From positions 62,001-126,000 of the forward strand of contig JANWYG010000017.1 in assembly GCA_025057015.1 (NCBI GenBank): a stretch of DNA of 64,000 nucleotides. Reading direction: 5' to 3'. A program made the position numbers and the translations under genes. A model generated the notes under the pieces. It made no database searches, was not told where the DNA came from, and saw nothing but the letters and a program-made list of their open reading frames with translations. Positions within the stretch are counted from its first letter, which is position 1. Every line of letters starts with the position of its first letter. Below are positions 54,920 through 64,000 of the stretch, one piece after another. Source of the DNA: Blastocatellia bacterium. GTDB lineage: Bacteria; Acidobacteriota; Blastocatellia; Chloracidobacteriales; JADJPF01.

Positions 54920-56056
54920 TCAGTAGCTTACTTTGAGATATTTATCGAGACTGCCTAGCAATTCTCGGCGCTTAAGGTAGGCATCACGTACTATCTTGAT
55001 ATCCTGAAGATATGCCTGCATTTCCTCAAGCAAAAGAGCTTGTGGCCCGTCACAGAGAGCCTTTGACGGATTAGGATGAAAATCTGTAAGCACCATGTTA
55101 GCTCCGGCTATAATTCCCTGTGCAGTCACATGGTAAATATCCTGTATGCCATCCGAGGAGTACTCCCTCCTACCCACAGAGTGCGAAGGATCAATGCAGA
55201 CCGGGAGTCTAGTCAAGCGCTTTATCACGGGTACATGTCCAAAGTCAACCAAGTTGCGGTGTGGTTCGCTCAAATGGGTTTTTACGCCCCGTAGACAGAA
55301 GATGATATTGCGATTACCCTCAGTAGCGATGTACTCACAGGCATTTAGTGATTCCTCTAGGGTTATACCCATACCTCGCTTAAACAGTACCGGAAACTCT
55401 TTTTGCTGACCTACGGATTTGAGCAATTCGAAGTTTTGAGCGTTACGAGTGCCTATTTGCAGCATCACTCCCGTAGGGCGACCGGCAAGCTCAAGAGCAT
55501 CACGTATTTCTTGTATATGGTTTTCGTGCAGTACCTCCATAGCTACAACACGAATGCCATACTTACCTGCGAGCTCAAAGACATACGCTAGACAGTCCCG
55601 TCCATGACCTTGGAAGTCATAAGGGCTAGTCCTCGGCTTATATGCGCCCATGCGAGCAGTACAAACCCCAAGTTCATGTAGTTTACAGAGCACTTTCTCC
55701 ACATTCTCACGGGTATCTACGGCACATAGCCCGGGAAACACATGTAGGCTCTCTTGATCAAACGTCAAGCCGTTGTAAGTAAAACCATGGGGATCAAGCT
55801 GACCTTTATGCCTAGCAATAATGCGGTACTTTTCGGAAACCCTAACGACACGCTCGACACCTGGCTGTTGTTCGAGACCCTCGTGCGACACCTTCTCGGT
55901 AGGGCCTATCAGATAAACTTCCGTCAGCCGGCGCAACGCTCCCTCAACAAAGTGAACCTGAGTCCTAATGTTCGGGTAGTATCGCTGGATATAAGATATT
56001 AGCGATCTTACTTCTTCTCCGTTCGGATCTATATCAGCATTAAATATCACTATCAT
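54920..56056 (-). CDS. Divergent DAHP-synthase-family protein (type I beta, with N-terminal regulatory-like domain)
   Basis: The 378-residue protein aligns by eye with Thermotoga-type 3-deoxy-7-phosphoheptulonate synthase: a ferredoxin-like N-terminal domain, YKPRTSPYDFQG, QIGTRNAQNFELL and DPSHSVGRRE. Several signature positions differ. GPCxVE reads GLCAVD, RGGA reads RMGA, CERG reads CLRG, and the metal-ligand Glu of VEVHP is Asp (TDFHP). The Cys, His and final Asp metal ligands remain. It may be a weak or altered-specificity enzyme, or an ordinary divergent one. Its ATG overlaps the stop of the receiver-kinase gene (ATGA). Confidence 0.8.
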   Translation of the reverse strand: MIVIFNADIDPNGEEVRSLISYIQRYYPNIRTQVHFVEGALRRLTEVYLIGPTEKVSHEGLEQQPGVERVVRVSEKYRIIARHKGQLDPHGFTYNGLTFDQESLHVFPGLCAVDTRENVEKVLCKLHELGVCTARMGAYKPRTSPYDFQGHGRDCLAYVFELAGKYGIRVVAMEVLHENHIQEIRDALELAGRPTGVMLQIGTRNAQNFELLKSVGQQKEFPVLFKRGMGITLEESLNACEYIATEGNRNIIFCLRGVKTHLSEPHRNLVDFGHVPVIKRLTRLPVCIDPSHSVGRREYSSDGIQDIYHVTAQGIIAGANMVLTDFHPNPSKALCDGPQALLLEEMQAYLQDIKIVRDAYLKRRELLGSLDKYLKVSY

Positions 56057-57315
56057 ACATTAAGGTCTATCAAATCTATGACTTCACCTACTGACTGAGG
56101 TCTATCTGAAGGGTGTTTCGCAAGCATCTTCTCAACAAGCGACACTAACCAATCCGACACGCCAAGAGAAGGATCGATAGGCGGCACTGGATCAGCCAAA
56201 TGAGCAATCATTACCTCGCGGTAGTACTGCCCGATAAAAGGCGGTCTACCGGTTAATAATTCATAGAACACTATACCTAAAGAGTATATATCGGAGCGTT
56301 CATCAGGTGTATTTGCCATAGCTTGCTCTGGTGATAGGTATATAGGAGTCCCTACAGTCACGTCCTTATGGGTAATTTTAGGTGACCTTTGTTGTAAATC
56401 TTTGAGCATTGCTATACCAAAATCAAGTACTTTAACGAGCGGATCGGGTGAAGATGACTTTATCAGGAAGATATTACTTGGTTTTAGATCCCTGTGGATA
56501 ACGTTTTGCCGATGGGCCGCCCTTACGGCATCCAAGGTCTGACGCATTATCATCAGGCAACGCTTTTGGTCAACAGGTCCAAAAGCAAGTTCTTGCTCAA
56601 GAGGGTAGCCGTCAAGAAGTTCCATAGCAATATAAGCTTGACCGTTAGGAATGAGGCCATACTCGTAGGTAGCTATTACGTTTTTGTGCACTATCCGCAT
56701 AGCCGCTTCGGCCTCGCGAGCGAAACGCCTTACGGCTATCTCATCAGCAACGAGATCCTTACGTAGTATTTTTAGAGCCACTTCTCTATCTAAGCCTAGG
56801 TCTAAGGCTTTGTAAACAACGCCCATACCGCCATGGCCTATCTCCTGAACAATCTCATAGCGGCCGTTAATAAGTTCAGGCATACCGCCAGTAGGAATCG
56901 GAGTCTTGCTTCTAAAACGCGTAGCCGGGTCAATGCGGTCTAAGAGCCTACGAATTTTAAGGCGAGCCTCACGCATATCATACGGTTTGCTCCAATAATC
57001 TTCTGCTCCAGATTCAAGCAGAGCCAATCTTACGCCCGCATCGTCAATTGAAGTAAAAAAGATAAACGGTATGTGCCGAGTAAGCGGCGATTCTTTTACC
57101 TGCAGAAAGAGATTGAGTCCATCCATTACGGGCATATTCCATTCCGATATTACTAAACTCGGATGGTTATGTATGATCATCTGCAGGGCCTCTTGCCCAT
57201 TTGATGCAGTAAGCAACTCATAGTCAAAATCGCGCAGTACATTAAGCAAAGCTTCCACTGACTGCCGATCATTATCAACTATAAGCACGCAGTGTTTTAC
57301 AGGATTCAACGCCAT
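56053..57315 (-). CDS. Receiver domain (Glu in place of Asp) fused to a Ser/Thr protein kinase
   Basis: Residues 1-125 form a receiver with all usual features except the phospho-acceptor: Asp14/Asp16, Glu58 (LVISEWNMPVMDG) where Asp is expected, Thr88 and Lys110. A Hanks kinase (~150-415) follows with GHGGMGVVYKA, Lys in VALKIL, HRDLKPSNIFL, DFGIAML and GTPIYLSPEQA. It has no membrane segment or extracellular sensor. Glu could mimic the phosphorylated state, so the receiver may be a fixed regulatory surface. Its stop overlaps the start of the DAHP-synthase-like gene, which suggests linked function. Confidence 0.93.
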   Translation of the reverse strand: MALNPVKHCVLIVDNDRQSVEALLNVLRDFDYELLTASNGQEALQMIIHNHPSLVISEWNMPVMDGLNLFLQVKESPLTRHIPFIFFTSIDDAGVRLALLESGAEDYWSKPYDMREARLKIRRLLDRIDPATRFRSKTPIPTGGMPELINGRYEIVQEIGHGGMGVVYKALDLGLDREVALKILRKDLVADEIAVRRFAREAEAAMRIVHKNVIATYEYGLIPNGQAYIAMELLDGYPLEQELAFGPVDQKRCLMIMRQTLDAVRAAHRQNVIHRDLKPSNIFLIKSSSPDPLVKVLDFGIAMLKDLQQRSPKITHKDVTVGTPIYLSPEQAMANTPDERSDIYSLGIVFYELLTGRPPFIGQYYREVMIAHLADPVPPIDPSLGVSDWLVSLVEKMLAKHPSDRPQSVGEVIDLIDLNV

Positions 57316-57393
57316 AGATGGTGCACCGGAGAAGTCATAGCTATCAATCCTCTGAGATATGGTATCTTAAGGCAAAAAAGAGGAGAAGGGAAG

Positions 57394-58092
57394 ATGTTAA
57401 GCAATTACGACGAGCGCTACCGCGAGACGGTAATACAGATGATGCGCTCGCAAGCCTATCGTGAGCTAGCAGCTGCCCAGCTTTTCGGTTACGGTCTACA
57501 GTTTGTCCCAGATATAAAAAGTCTAAAGTTCATCGTATGGCACATACAAGAAGAAACGGAGCACTACATAGCAGTAGCGCAGCTCTACCAACAGCACACC
57601 GGTGAGTCGATAGAAAGCTGGGTCATGAACAGGCTCAAGAGCAAACCCATACCGATGGTCTCGTCGTGGTTAGAGCTAGCCATAGCCCAGTGGTTGTATG
57701 ACAGAGGAGGTTTTTGGCAACTACAAGAGTATGAGAACTGTTCTTGGGAGCCTTATAGGACCATCGTAGCAAAAATAATTCGAGAGGAGCAGGGACACCA
57801 ATCACATGGAGCACGCATAGCTGTCAAGCTTTGTCAGAATGCTGATAACCGCGCGCAAGCGCAAGCTGTGTTCGCAAAATGGCTACGACAAGGACTACTA
57901 TCCTTTGGCCGACCAAACAACGAAGGTAACCGCTACGCTATCGAAGTGGGACTAAAGAAGAGAGATAGCGGTGAGGTAATGAAAGACTTTATAGCAGACA
58001 TAAAGGCAGACGTAATTGCTGCAGGACTGCGACTACCCCCAAAAGAAGAACTTGGGATAGAGCTGCCTGACGGTATCGACTGGTCTTTCTAG
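57394..58092 (+). CDS. Ferritin-like diiron protein, PaaA/PaaC-related
   Basis: The start at 57394 follows GGAGAAGGG. The 232-residue helical protein has two E-E-x-x-H motifs, EETEHY and EEQGHQ, about 80 residues apart, suitable for a diiron site. The overall layout resembles phenylacetyl-CoA epoxidase subunits PaaA/PaaC. No other paa gene is nearby, so the role in phenylacetate breakdown is unlikely; an orphan oxygenase or oxidative-stress ferritin-like role is possible. It is divergently placed from the receiver-kinase gene. Confidence 0.8.
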   Translation: MLSNYDERYRETVIQMMRSQAYRELAAAQLFGYGLQFVPDIKSLKFIVWHIQEETEHYIAVAQLYQQHTGESIESWVMNRLKSKPIPMVSSWLELAIAQWLYDRGGFWQLQEYENCSWEPYRTIVAKIIREEQGHQSHGARIAVKLCQNADNRAQAQAVFAKWLRQGLLSFGRPNNEGNRYAIEVGLKKRDSGEVMKDFIADIKADVIAAGLRLPPKEELGIELPDGIDWSF

Positions 58093-58112
58093 AAAAGGGC
58101 AACGGCAAGCAG

Positions 58113-58589
58113 CTAGTCGTTGTAGAGAATAACCTTAAGGCTGATGTACGGTCCTAGCCTTAAAGTATCGCCCGATCTAACCGGGCTGCGAAGAACTCTC
58201 TTACCGTTGACAAAGGTGCCATTTAGTGATGTATCAAACACCTCTGCTGAACCGTCAGTATGGACTACTATAGAGCAGTGTCGTCTCGAAACAAACCGTG
58301 TTTCATCTTTGATGATGATATCATTGTCGGCCAATCTACCGAGGGTATTACAACCTACCTTAAGACGATGCACAAACAAGCCACCCTTGACTACAAGATC
58401 TCCAAGCTTGGTTGTCACCATAACGGGTAGCTTGGTCTGCACAGCCCCTACAGGGACTTCTGGATAAAGGTCAGACAGTATGATCGTATCACAACCCAGC
58501 GAGCTAGCTAACAAGTTGCGCACCGCCGTAAAGAGCTTTAGCCTAACACCCGATAAATGCGAGCCATCTAGTCGTTGATCGAGGTTCAT
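58113..58589 (-). CDS. FHA domain protein
   Basis: The 158-residue protein has ~75 N-terminal residues of unknown fold, then an FHA domain (~80-155) with the phosphothreonine-binding marks LGRLADND, SRRHCSI and NGTFVNGKRV. It binds pThr peptides in kinase signalling. The cluster with three Ser/Thr kinases in this window gives possible partners. It overlaps no neighbour and lies 9 bases downstream of the 58599 gene. Confidence 0.88.
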   Translation of the reverse strand: MNLDQRLDGSHLSGVRLKLFTAVRNLLASSLGCDTIILSDLYPEVPVGAVQTKLPVMVTTKLGDLVVKGGLFVHRLKVGCNTLGRLADNDIIIKDETRFVSRRHCSIVVHTDGSAEVFDTSLNGTFVNGKRVLRSPVRSGDTLRLGPYISLKVILYND

Positions 58590-58598
58590 AATTGTAGA

Positions 58599-59048
58599 TT
58601 ATAATCTCTCAGAGGCAAGGCTGGAAGCTTTAATACCACGAGAAGAAGCCTTGATCTCCGCACCGGAATCTATACGCAGGTTAGAGTCCTGCGAAATACG
58701 TCTTATAGCCGACTCTATGATCTGCAGCTCATCTATGTAAAGATGTAGAGAGATAACCATATCACCGACACCACTGAACCATGTAGCCCCAAAAAGCAGC
58801 CACTCATCAGCATCAGCATCCCTAACGAGGAGTACTTGCCTACTGGCAGGTGGAGAATAACAGACTGGCGTATAGAACCTTTCCAACTCGATCACATAAC
58901 AAGGTAACTCACGCCCATCGTCTAAAAAAGCCATAGGAGGAGCTTTCGCTAACGCCTCTGTAAGTAGCAAGTAAAACCGCTCAGCATCTGTGAAGATCTG
59001 CGTCGAAAAGCCTTTCTTTGCGAGCAAGACAGGATCTTTATCGTCCAT
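58599..59048 (-). CDS. Hypothetical protein, 149 aa
   Basis: I do not recognise it. The soluble protein has mixed strands and helices (LPCYVIELERFYTPVCYS; ADEWLLFGATWFSGVGDMVI) and a Ser/Arg-rich tail (SRGIKASSLASERL). It lies just upstream of the FHA gene with a 9-base gap, so the two are likely co-transcribed and may act together. Confidence 0.6.
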   Translation of the reverse strand: MDDKDPVLLAKKGFSTQIFTDAERFYLLLTEALAKAPPMAFLDDGRELPCYVIELERFYTPVCYSPPASRQVLLVRDADADEWLLFGATWFSGVGDMVISLHLYIDELQIIESAIRRISQDSNLRIDSGAEIKASSRGIKASSLASERL

Positions 59049-59082
59049 AGGGAAGATTTATAGAGTATTATAGTTACGAAGC

Positions 59083-61689
59083 CTATGAAAAGATATTCCT
59101 CTTTGCTAGAAGCTTAAAGATCTCAGCCGCAGCTAGCGGCAAGAGACCTAAGACACAGGCTAGAATAAGCTCCGTCACAGCTAAGGGTAAGGTTCCAAAA
59201 AGGCGGTTAAATATAGGCAAGTAGACTATGGCAAGCTGTAGCAACAACGTCAACGCAACAGCACCTAGTAAGGGAACATTTGTTAAAAACCTTGTAAAAA
59301 GCGATTCGTTCCAAGACTTTGCTGAAAGTATAAGGCTCATGCGAGAGACGATCAGAGTAGTCAGGAGGATTGTCTGCCAGTTCGCAAAGCCCTCACTATA
59401 CAGGTAGAACGCTTCTACAACAAGGAGCATGCCAAGCAGCAGACTCATAGCAATTATTCTGCCTGCCATAGGTTTGAAAATGCTCTCGTTCGGATCAAGA
59501 GGTGGGCGGGTCATTATGTCGCGTTCAGCTGGTTCAAGACCAAGGGTAACTGAAGGAAGTCCATCAGCAACAAGGTTAACCCATAATATCTGTATCGGCG
59601 TAAGGGGCAGCGGAACTCCAAGTACTGGCGCAAAAACCATCAGCCAAATAGCAGCACTATTGCCGGTAAGAGTCTGCTTAATATATTTGCGTATATTGTC
59701 ATAGATTACTCGTCCTTCTTCCACAGCAGCGACGATAGTAGCGAAGTTATCATCCAACAGAACGACATCTGAAGCTTCCTTAGAAACATCAGTGCCGGTG
59801 ATTCCCATAGCTACTCCGATGTTTGCTCGTTTAAGAGCCGGAGCATCATTGACACCGTCGCCAGTCATAGCGACGATATGTCCATTCTTTTGTAAGGCTT
59901 GCACGATACGTAGCTTATGCTCGGGAGACACCCTTGCATAGATAGATACATCAAGGACTAGCTTCTCAAGCTCAGCGTCATCTGTGGCTTGCAGCCTAAG
60001 CCCAGTAACCACCTTGTCACTAGGCAGGCCGAGTTGTTTAGCTATAGCAGCAGCAGTGAGGGGATGGTCGCCAGTAATCATCAAAGTCCTGATGCCGGCA
60101 GTCCGGCACTTAGCTATAGCCGTCTTAGCTTCCGGCCTAGGTGGATCAATGATACCTATCATGCCTAGAAAAGTTAGATCTGTTTCTAGCTCTGTGGTGT
60201 CCGGACGAAGATGTTTACGATATCCAACACCAAGAATTCGTAAGCCACTGGCCGAGCGCTGTTCGAGAATTCTCAGAATTTTACTACGTTGGACATCGTC
60301 GATGGGAAAAACCTCAGTTCCTACAGCCACACCACTACAGACATCAAGCATGCTATCTACGGCACCCTTAGTGAATGAGATATAGTGGTCTTGCGCGGCG
60401 TGAAGCGTGGACATTCGTTTACGTTCAGAGTCAAAAGGTTTTTCAGCAATCCTGGGAAGGGAAGATTCAAGAACTCTTTTCCTAAGGCCTAGACGCTCGG
60501 CAGCAACAAGCAGTGCTGTCTCTGTTGGATCACCAACCGGATCGCCTTTCGTATCGGTAGAGGCATCATTACAGAGTGCAATAGCAGTAAGAAGCAGCTC
60601 CAAACTCGCATCAACAGAAGCAACTCCATCCAGGGATATTTCTCGATCCGGTAGATCTATGACAACTGCTGTTTGGCGATTCTCGGTGAGAGTACCAGTT
60701 TTATCAGAGCAAATTACTGTAACTGAGCCAAGTGTCTCGACAGCTTGCAGCTTACGTATCAAAGCATTGCGCTTAAGCATACGTTGTGCGCCAAGAGCAA
60801 GGGTAATAGTCAACACTGCTGGCAAGGCCTCAGGTACGGCCGCAACAGCTATACTGACGCCAAGCATCAGCATAGTAGCTACACTTTCGCCCCTGAAGAT
60901 CCCAAGAGCAGCAATGAGAGTAGCGATAATCAGAATAGCCTTGAGCAGCTTCTCAGCTAAGCTAGCAAGACGACGCTGAAGAGGTGTAGGCTCGGTACTA
61001 ACTTCTTGCAGAAGCGAAGCAATCCGGCCAAGCTCTGTCTGCATTCCAGTAGCAACTACAAGAGCCTGTGCACGACCATATGTAACTACAGTCCCCATGA
61101 ACGCCATATTGGAGCGATCGCCAAGAGGCAGATCGTCTTCTGCAACGAAGTTTGCTGACTTATCGACAGCTTCCGCCTCGCCCGTAAGCGCTGATTCCTG
61201 TATCTTGAGATTAGCAGTTTCGATGAGGCGACAGTCTGCTGGAACCATTTGTCCAGCTTCGAGAAGGACTATATCACCCGGAACTAGCTCGGTAGCAGGA
61301 ACCTCAGCAACATTGCCATCTCTGATTACTCGGACGCGAGGTACAGCCAGTTTACGCAGTGCTGCCATAGCTTGTTCAGCCTTGCTCTCTTGGCTGTATC
61401 CTAACAGTGCGTTTAGCACGACGATTGCGAATATGGTCAATGAGTCCGTGATGTCGCCGATGAAAGCTGAAACTAAGGCAGCTACTATGAGAATAATCAC
61501 AAAGACATCCGTAAACTGTTCTAGCAAGATAGCTAGACGGCTACGTCGAGACTTCTCAACCAAGGCGTTAGGTCCGTACTTAGCTAGTCGCAAACCAGCT
61601 TCAGCCGAGCTAAGCCCCTGTAGAGATGAGCCGGTGACCGAAAGAGCCTCTTCCACGGTCAGCTTAAAAGGTTGTGTGGCACTACCCAT
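59083..61689 (-). CDS. P-type Ca2+-transporting ATPase (SERCA/PMR1-like)
   Basis: The ATG at 61689 gives 868 residues; an in-frame TTG at 61728 is possible. Phosphorylation motif SDKTGTLT with Asp329, [12 protein letters not shown] hinge and KGAVDSMLD nucleotide site are intact. Membrane helix 4 has PEALP and helix 6 NLVADGLP, which are Ca2+-binding signatures of SERCA/PMR1 pumps rather than heavy-metal ones. A cation ATPase N-domain ([20 protein letters not shown]) starts the protein. It exports Ca2+ from the cytoplasm. It is transcribed divergently from the adjacent kinase gene. Confidence 0.94.
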   Translation of the reverse strand: MGSATQPFKLTVEEALSVTGSSLQGLSSAEAGLRLAKYGPNALVEKSRRSRLAILLEQFTDVFVIILIVAALVSAFIGDITDSLTIFAIVVLNALLGYSQESKAEQAMAALRKLAVPRVRVIRDGNVAEVPATELVPGDIVLLEAGQMVPADCRLIETANLKIQESALTGEAEAVDKSANFVAEDDLPLGDRSNMAFMGTVVTYGRAQALVVATGMQTELGRIASLLQEVSTEPTPLQRRLASLAEKLLKAILIIATLIAALGIFRGESVATMLMLGVSIAVAAVPEALPAVLTITLALGAQRMLKRNALIRKLQAVETLGSVTVICSDKTGTLTENRQTAVVIDLPDREISLDGVASVDASLELLLTAIALCNDASTDTKGDPVGDPTETALLVAAERLGLRKRVLESSLPRIAEKPFDSERKRMSTLHAAQDHYISFTKGAVDSMLDVCSGVAVGTEVFPIDDVQRSKILRILEQRSASGLRILGVGYRKHLRPDTTELETDLTFLGMIGIIDPPRPEAKTAIAKCRTAGIRTLMITGDHPLTAAAIAKQLGLPSDKVVTGLRLQATDDAELEKLVLDVSIYARVSPEHKLRIVQALQKNGHIVAMTGDGVNDAPALKRANIGVAMGITGTDVSKEASDVVLLDDNFATIVAAVEEGRVIYDNIRKYIKQTLTGNSAAIWLMVFAPVLGVPLPLTPIQILWVNLVADGLPSVTLGLEPAERDIMTRPPLDPNESIFKPMAGRIIAMSLLLGMLLVVEAFYLYSEGFANWQTILLTTLIVSRMSLILSAKSWNESLFTRFLTNVPLLGAVALTLLLQLAIVYLPIFNRLFGTLPLAVTELILACVLGLLPLAAAEIFKLLAKRNIFS

Positions 61690-61749
61690 TGCCAGAAAAG
61701 TCTGCCAGAAGTTATTCTTTTCAAGCAAGATTTGTAGGAAGAAATCGCA

Positions 61750-63456
61750 ATGAAGCTATGCCCACAGTGTAGACGCGTCTACAGCAATAAGAAAAGCTTC
61801 TGCATGTATGACGGCAAAGCGCTAGTAGATAGCGAAGCAGTTGATCTACTCGTCGACCGCGTGCTTGACAATAAGTACTCGATAGACTACCGCCTAGCCG
61901 AAGGCGGAACAAGTACTATCTACCATGGCACCCACTTGCAGCTAAAGATACCGGTCGCTGTTAAGGTAATGCGCAGGCAGTTAGCCGATGACCCAATAGC
62001 CATCGAACGCTTCAGGCGAGAAGCATACGCTGCCATGCGCGTAAGGCATCCAAACGCAGTAGCAGTGCTTGACTTCGGTATCACAGAAGACCGACAGGTC
62101 TATGTAGTAATGGAGCTGTTAGTAGGACAGCTATTGGCTGATAGGTTGAAGCAACGCGGTAGCCTACCTTTAGCAGAAGTAGGGCAAATAGTTCAGCAAA
62201 TAGCTGCAGCATTGTCTGTAGCACATGCCCGAGGGATAGTACACAGAGATTTAAAGCCAGAAAACATATTCCTACAGGTGGAAGATGGACGCGAAACGGT
62301 CAAAGTATTGGATTTTGGAATAGCACGCGTTCAAGAGCTGAGCATTAGCGAAGGTGGTGACTTAACGATGAGCGGCACTATCATCGGTACACCACACTAC
62401 ATATCACCTGAACAAGCCTCGGGACAAGCCGTAGACCCTCGTTCAGACATATACTCGCTAGGTGTATTGACATACCAGATGCTGACAGGGCAAGTTCCTT
62501 TCGACGGTCCGTCGACAATGATAGTGCTACTCAAGCAGCTAAACGAGCGCCCTGTTCCACCAATCGAACACAACCCAGATATCCCCGAGCGATTAAACAA
62601 TCTCATACTTGCAGCCCTTGAAAAGGATCCTAGGGCACGACCGCAAACAGTAGAAAGCTTTGCGAAACAGTTCTTGGCTATAGCAGAAGAACAAGGTTTC
62701 TCGGAAACGCTTTCGCGCACGCTTGAACCTTCTCACGTAGATTGGTTTATGAAACCGCTAGAAGAAACAATAGGAATAGTACCTTCAAGATCGCAGTCTC
62801 CTCCAAAAGAGAGCAAAGGTGGCTCTGTATGTGCTAGACTGAGTTGGTTTGATCTAGCTGCTGTAGTCTATACGCTTGGTTCCCTCGAAGAGACAGGGTT
62901 GCTTACTCTACACAACTGCGACTTGATAAGAGGTTTTGAAGACGAAGTAGATAAAGTAAGGCCGTTCGCCTGGGTATACCTAGAACGCGGGAAACTGACA
63001 AAGATAAAGCTAGGAGTAAGGAGCGGAGCAGAGGCATTCTACCAGTTGTTCCAAATGCCAATAGACGGAGTATTCAAGTTCAGGCACTGTAGCGAGCCAG
63101 CAGAGCTGCAAAGCATGCAAAAACTAGACCTGGACATCGTAGAACTCACACTTGAAGCTATGAACCTACGAACTCTGCTAGAACGATATACAGGCATGTT
63201 TCCCGATCTGCTTGTGACTTTTCAACGACAAGCCAAGGAAGTGCCTAAAGATCTGATAGGCAGCGAAGAGATTAAGTCGCTAGCTTCTTTTTTATGGGAC
63301 CTGCTAGGCGAAGGAGTAACATTGAGTGAGCTACTTGCACGTTCACCACAGTGCAATGCTAAAACCTATCAAGCCCTGGCAGCGCTGCTCGCTACAGGAA
63401 AGCTCGTACTATTGCGATTTACACCTTCAATAGACTCTTCTGATGAATGGGGCTAA
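61750..63456 (+). CDS. Ser/Thr protein kinase with N-terminal zinc ribbon and C-terminal DUF4388 (PATAN)
   Basis: The 568-residue protein starts with a half zinc ribbon ([19 protein letters not shown]). The Hanks kinase (~40-310) has Lys in [24 protein letters not shown], and the glycine loop reads [12 protein letters not shown]. The C-terminal ~200 residues contain a DUF4388-type domain ([20 protein letters not shown], then [20 protein letters not shown]), found in many delta-proteobacterial and Acidobacterial signalling proteins. It has no membrane segment. The next start is one base after its stop. Confidence 0.93.
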   Translation: MKLCPQCRRVYSNKKSFCMYDGKALVDSEAVDLLVDRVLDNKYSIDYRLAEGGTSTIYHGTHLQLKIPVAVKVMRRQLADDPIAIERFRREAYAAMRVRHPNAVAVLDFGITEDRQVYVVMELLVGQLLADRLKQRGSLPLAEVGQIVQQIAAALSVAHARGIVHRDLKPENIFLQVEDGRETVKVLDFGIARVQELSISEGGDLTMSGTIIGTPHYISPEQASGQAVDPRSDIYSLGVLTYQMLTGQVPFDGPSTMIVLLKQLNERPVPPIEHNPDIPERLNNLILAALEKDPRARPQTVESFAKQFLAIAEEQGFSETLSRTLEPSHVDWFMKPLEETIGIVPSRSQSPPKESKGGSVCARLSWFDLAAVVYTLGSLEETGLLTLHNCDLIRGFEDEVDKVRPFAWVYLERGKLTKIKLGVRSGAEAFYQLFQMPIDGVFKFRHCSEPAELQSMQKLDLDIVELTLEAMNLRTLLERYTGMFPDLLVTFQRQAKEVPKDLIGSEEIKSLASFLWDLLGEGVTLSELLARSPQCNAKTYQALAALLATGKLVLLRFTPSIDSSDEWG

Positions 63457-63457
63457 A

Positions 63458-63862
63458 ATGAAAAAGTTAATGATTCTTTTGTTACTTATGACAATAGGAT
63501 GTAGCGATCCATTAACAGACGAAACCGGCGCCATACGCACACCCTCAGGCCTGAAGTATATAGAGCTTAGACTAGGCAGCGGCGAAACACCAAAAGCCGG
63601 TCAAACCGTATTTGTACATTACACTGGCTGGTTGACAGACGGTAGGCAGTTTGACAGTTCTATAGGACGGCAGCCCCTTGCTTTCAAGGTAGGTGTTGGC
63701 CAAGTCGTGCCAGGGTTTGAAGAAGGAGTAGCCTCGATGAAGGTAGGTGGTAAGCGTAAGCTGATAATACCGCCAAATCTAGGATACGGAGAACGTGGAG
63801 CAGGTATTATTCCTCCAAACTCTACCCTGATATTTGAAGTAGAGCTTCTAGGCGTCAAGTAA
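63458..63862 (+). CDS. FKBP-type peptidyl-prolyl isomerase lipoprotein
   Basis: The ATG at 63458 starts a lipoprotein signal ([12 protein letters not shown], Cys15). The FKBP domain has [40 protein letters not shown] and [20 protein letters not shown]. It isomerises X-Pro bonds in folding periplasmic or outer-membrane proteins. It is one base after the kinase stop, so translational coupling is likely. The 134-residue length is normal. Confidence 0.94.
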   Translation: MKKLMILLLLMTIGCSDPLTDETGAIRTPSGLKYIELRLGSGETPKAGQTVFVHYTGWLTDGRQFDSSIGRQPLAFKVGVGQVVPGFEEGVASMKVGGKRKLIIPPNLGYGERGAGIIPPNSTLIFEVELLGVK

Positions 63863-63929
63863 GTTTTGAAACCTTTTCTTAGCTCCAGCGTTAAGACCCT
63901 GCAAACGAGCAAATTCGGAGGTAACAACT

Positions 63930-64000
63930 ATGAACAAACTGCTCCTACTAGTACTTACATCTGCTCTTACCCTGGCTGGCGCCATTCCTAAAGCACTTGC
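63930..64000 (+). CDS. Start of an exported protein (cut by window end)
   Basis: GGAGG at 63917-63921 precedes the ATG at 63930. The visible 23 residues (KLLLLVLTSALTLAGAIPKA) form a signal peptide with an Ala-rich cleavage region. The product is not identifiable. Confidence 0.75.
   Translation, partial: MNKLLLLVLTSALTLAGAIPKAL

Noticed and set aside
60407-61753. Two long plus-strand open frames (190 and 218 codons)
   Set aside because: Both lie opposite the Ca2+ ATPase gene, which has full family motifs; their composition is that of reverse frames.

Overview
The window looks like a chromosomal stretch of a Gram-negative bacterium with complex signalling. A TonB-dependent receptor, a lipoprotein-type secretion ring and outer-membrane-style proteins show two membranes. 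Ser/Thr kinases fused to AAA-TPR, receiver or DUF4388 modules, FHA proteins, an OpcA next to Zwf and a split glycine decarboxylase fit Acidobacteriota of the Blastocatellia type best. That placement is inference from gene content, not a database result. Base composition is a little under 50% GC by eye, and isoleucine is often ATA, which is unusual at this composition. I see no tRNA, rRNA, CRISPR array, transposase or prophage gene.

Layout. 1-5.1 kb: the 3' part of a kinase-AAA-TPR gene, a HEXXH protein with 13 tandem Ala-Trp-Ser-Arg-Gly-Gly hexapeptides, and an orphan gene. 5.2-12.6 kb: GNAT acetyltransferase, UbiB/ABC1 kinase-like protein, small basic protein, small protein plus subtilase, TlyA rRNA methylase, HEAT-like protein, and an intracellular subtilase with Cys pairs. 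12.7-17.1 kb: glycine cleavage operon gcvT-gcvH-gcvPA-gcvPB with a clear terminator. 17.2-21.2 kb: a hybrid histidine kinase, and fabI on the other strand.

21.3-36.1 kb (minus strand) is the main feature: eighteen genes, mostly for a type III secretion export apparatus. In transcription order they are: a zinc-ribbon membrane protein with a thrice-repeated motif, a sigma-28-type sigma factor, SctI-like rod, SctJ lipoprotein, FliG-like protein, SctL, SctN, SctO/FliJ-like, SctP/FliK-like, an FHA-SctQ fusion, FliO-like, SctR, SctS, SctT, SctU, an unknown, a TPR chaperone and a small hydrophobic putative substrate. Flagellar-style parts (sigma-28, FliO, FliG, FliK) are mixed with injectisome-style parts (monotopic lipoprotein SctJ, rod protein, TPR chaperone). 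There is no flagellin, hook or motor gene, and no SctV, secretin, SctD or obvious needle gene in the window.

36.2-45.5 kb: prolyl oligopeptidase; then on the minus strand a sigma-54 activator, polyphosphate kinase and GAF-PAS histidine kinase; then thiC. 45.6-49.6 kb: TonB-dependent receptor, a probable DUF6941 protein, a tiny Fis-like HTH protein and cob(I)alamin adenosyltransferase. 49.8-54.6 kb: oxidative pentose phosphate operon gnd-zwf-opcA-pgl. 54.9-64 kb: a divergent DAHP-synthase-like protein coupled to a receiver-kinase, a diiron PaaA/PaaC-like protein, an FHA protein, a Ca2+ ATPase, a zinc-ribbon Ser/Thr kinase with a DUF4388 domain, an FKBP lipoprotein, and the start of an exported protein.
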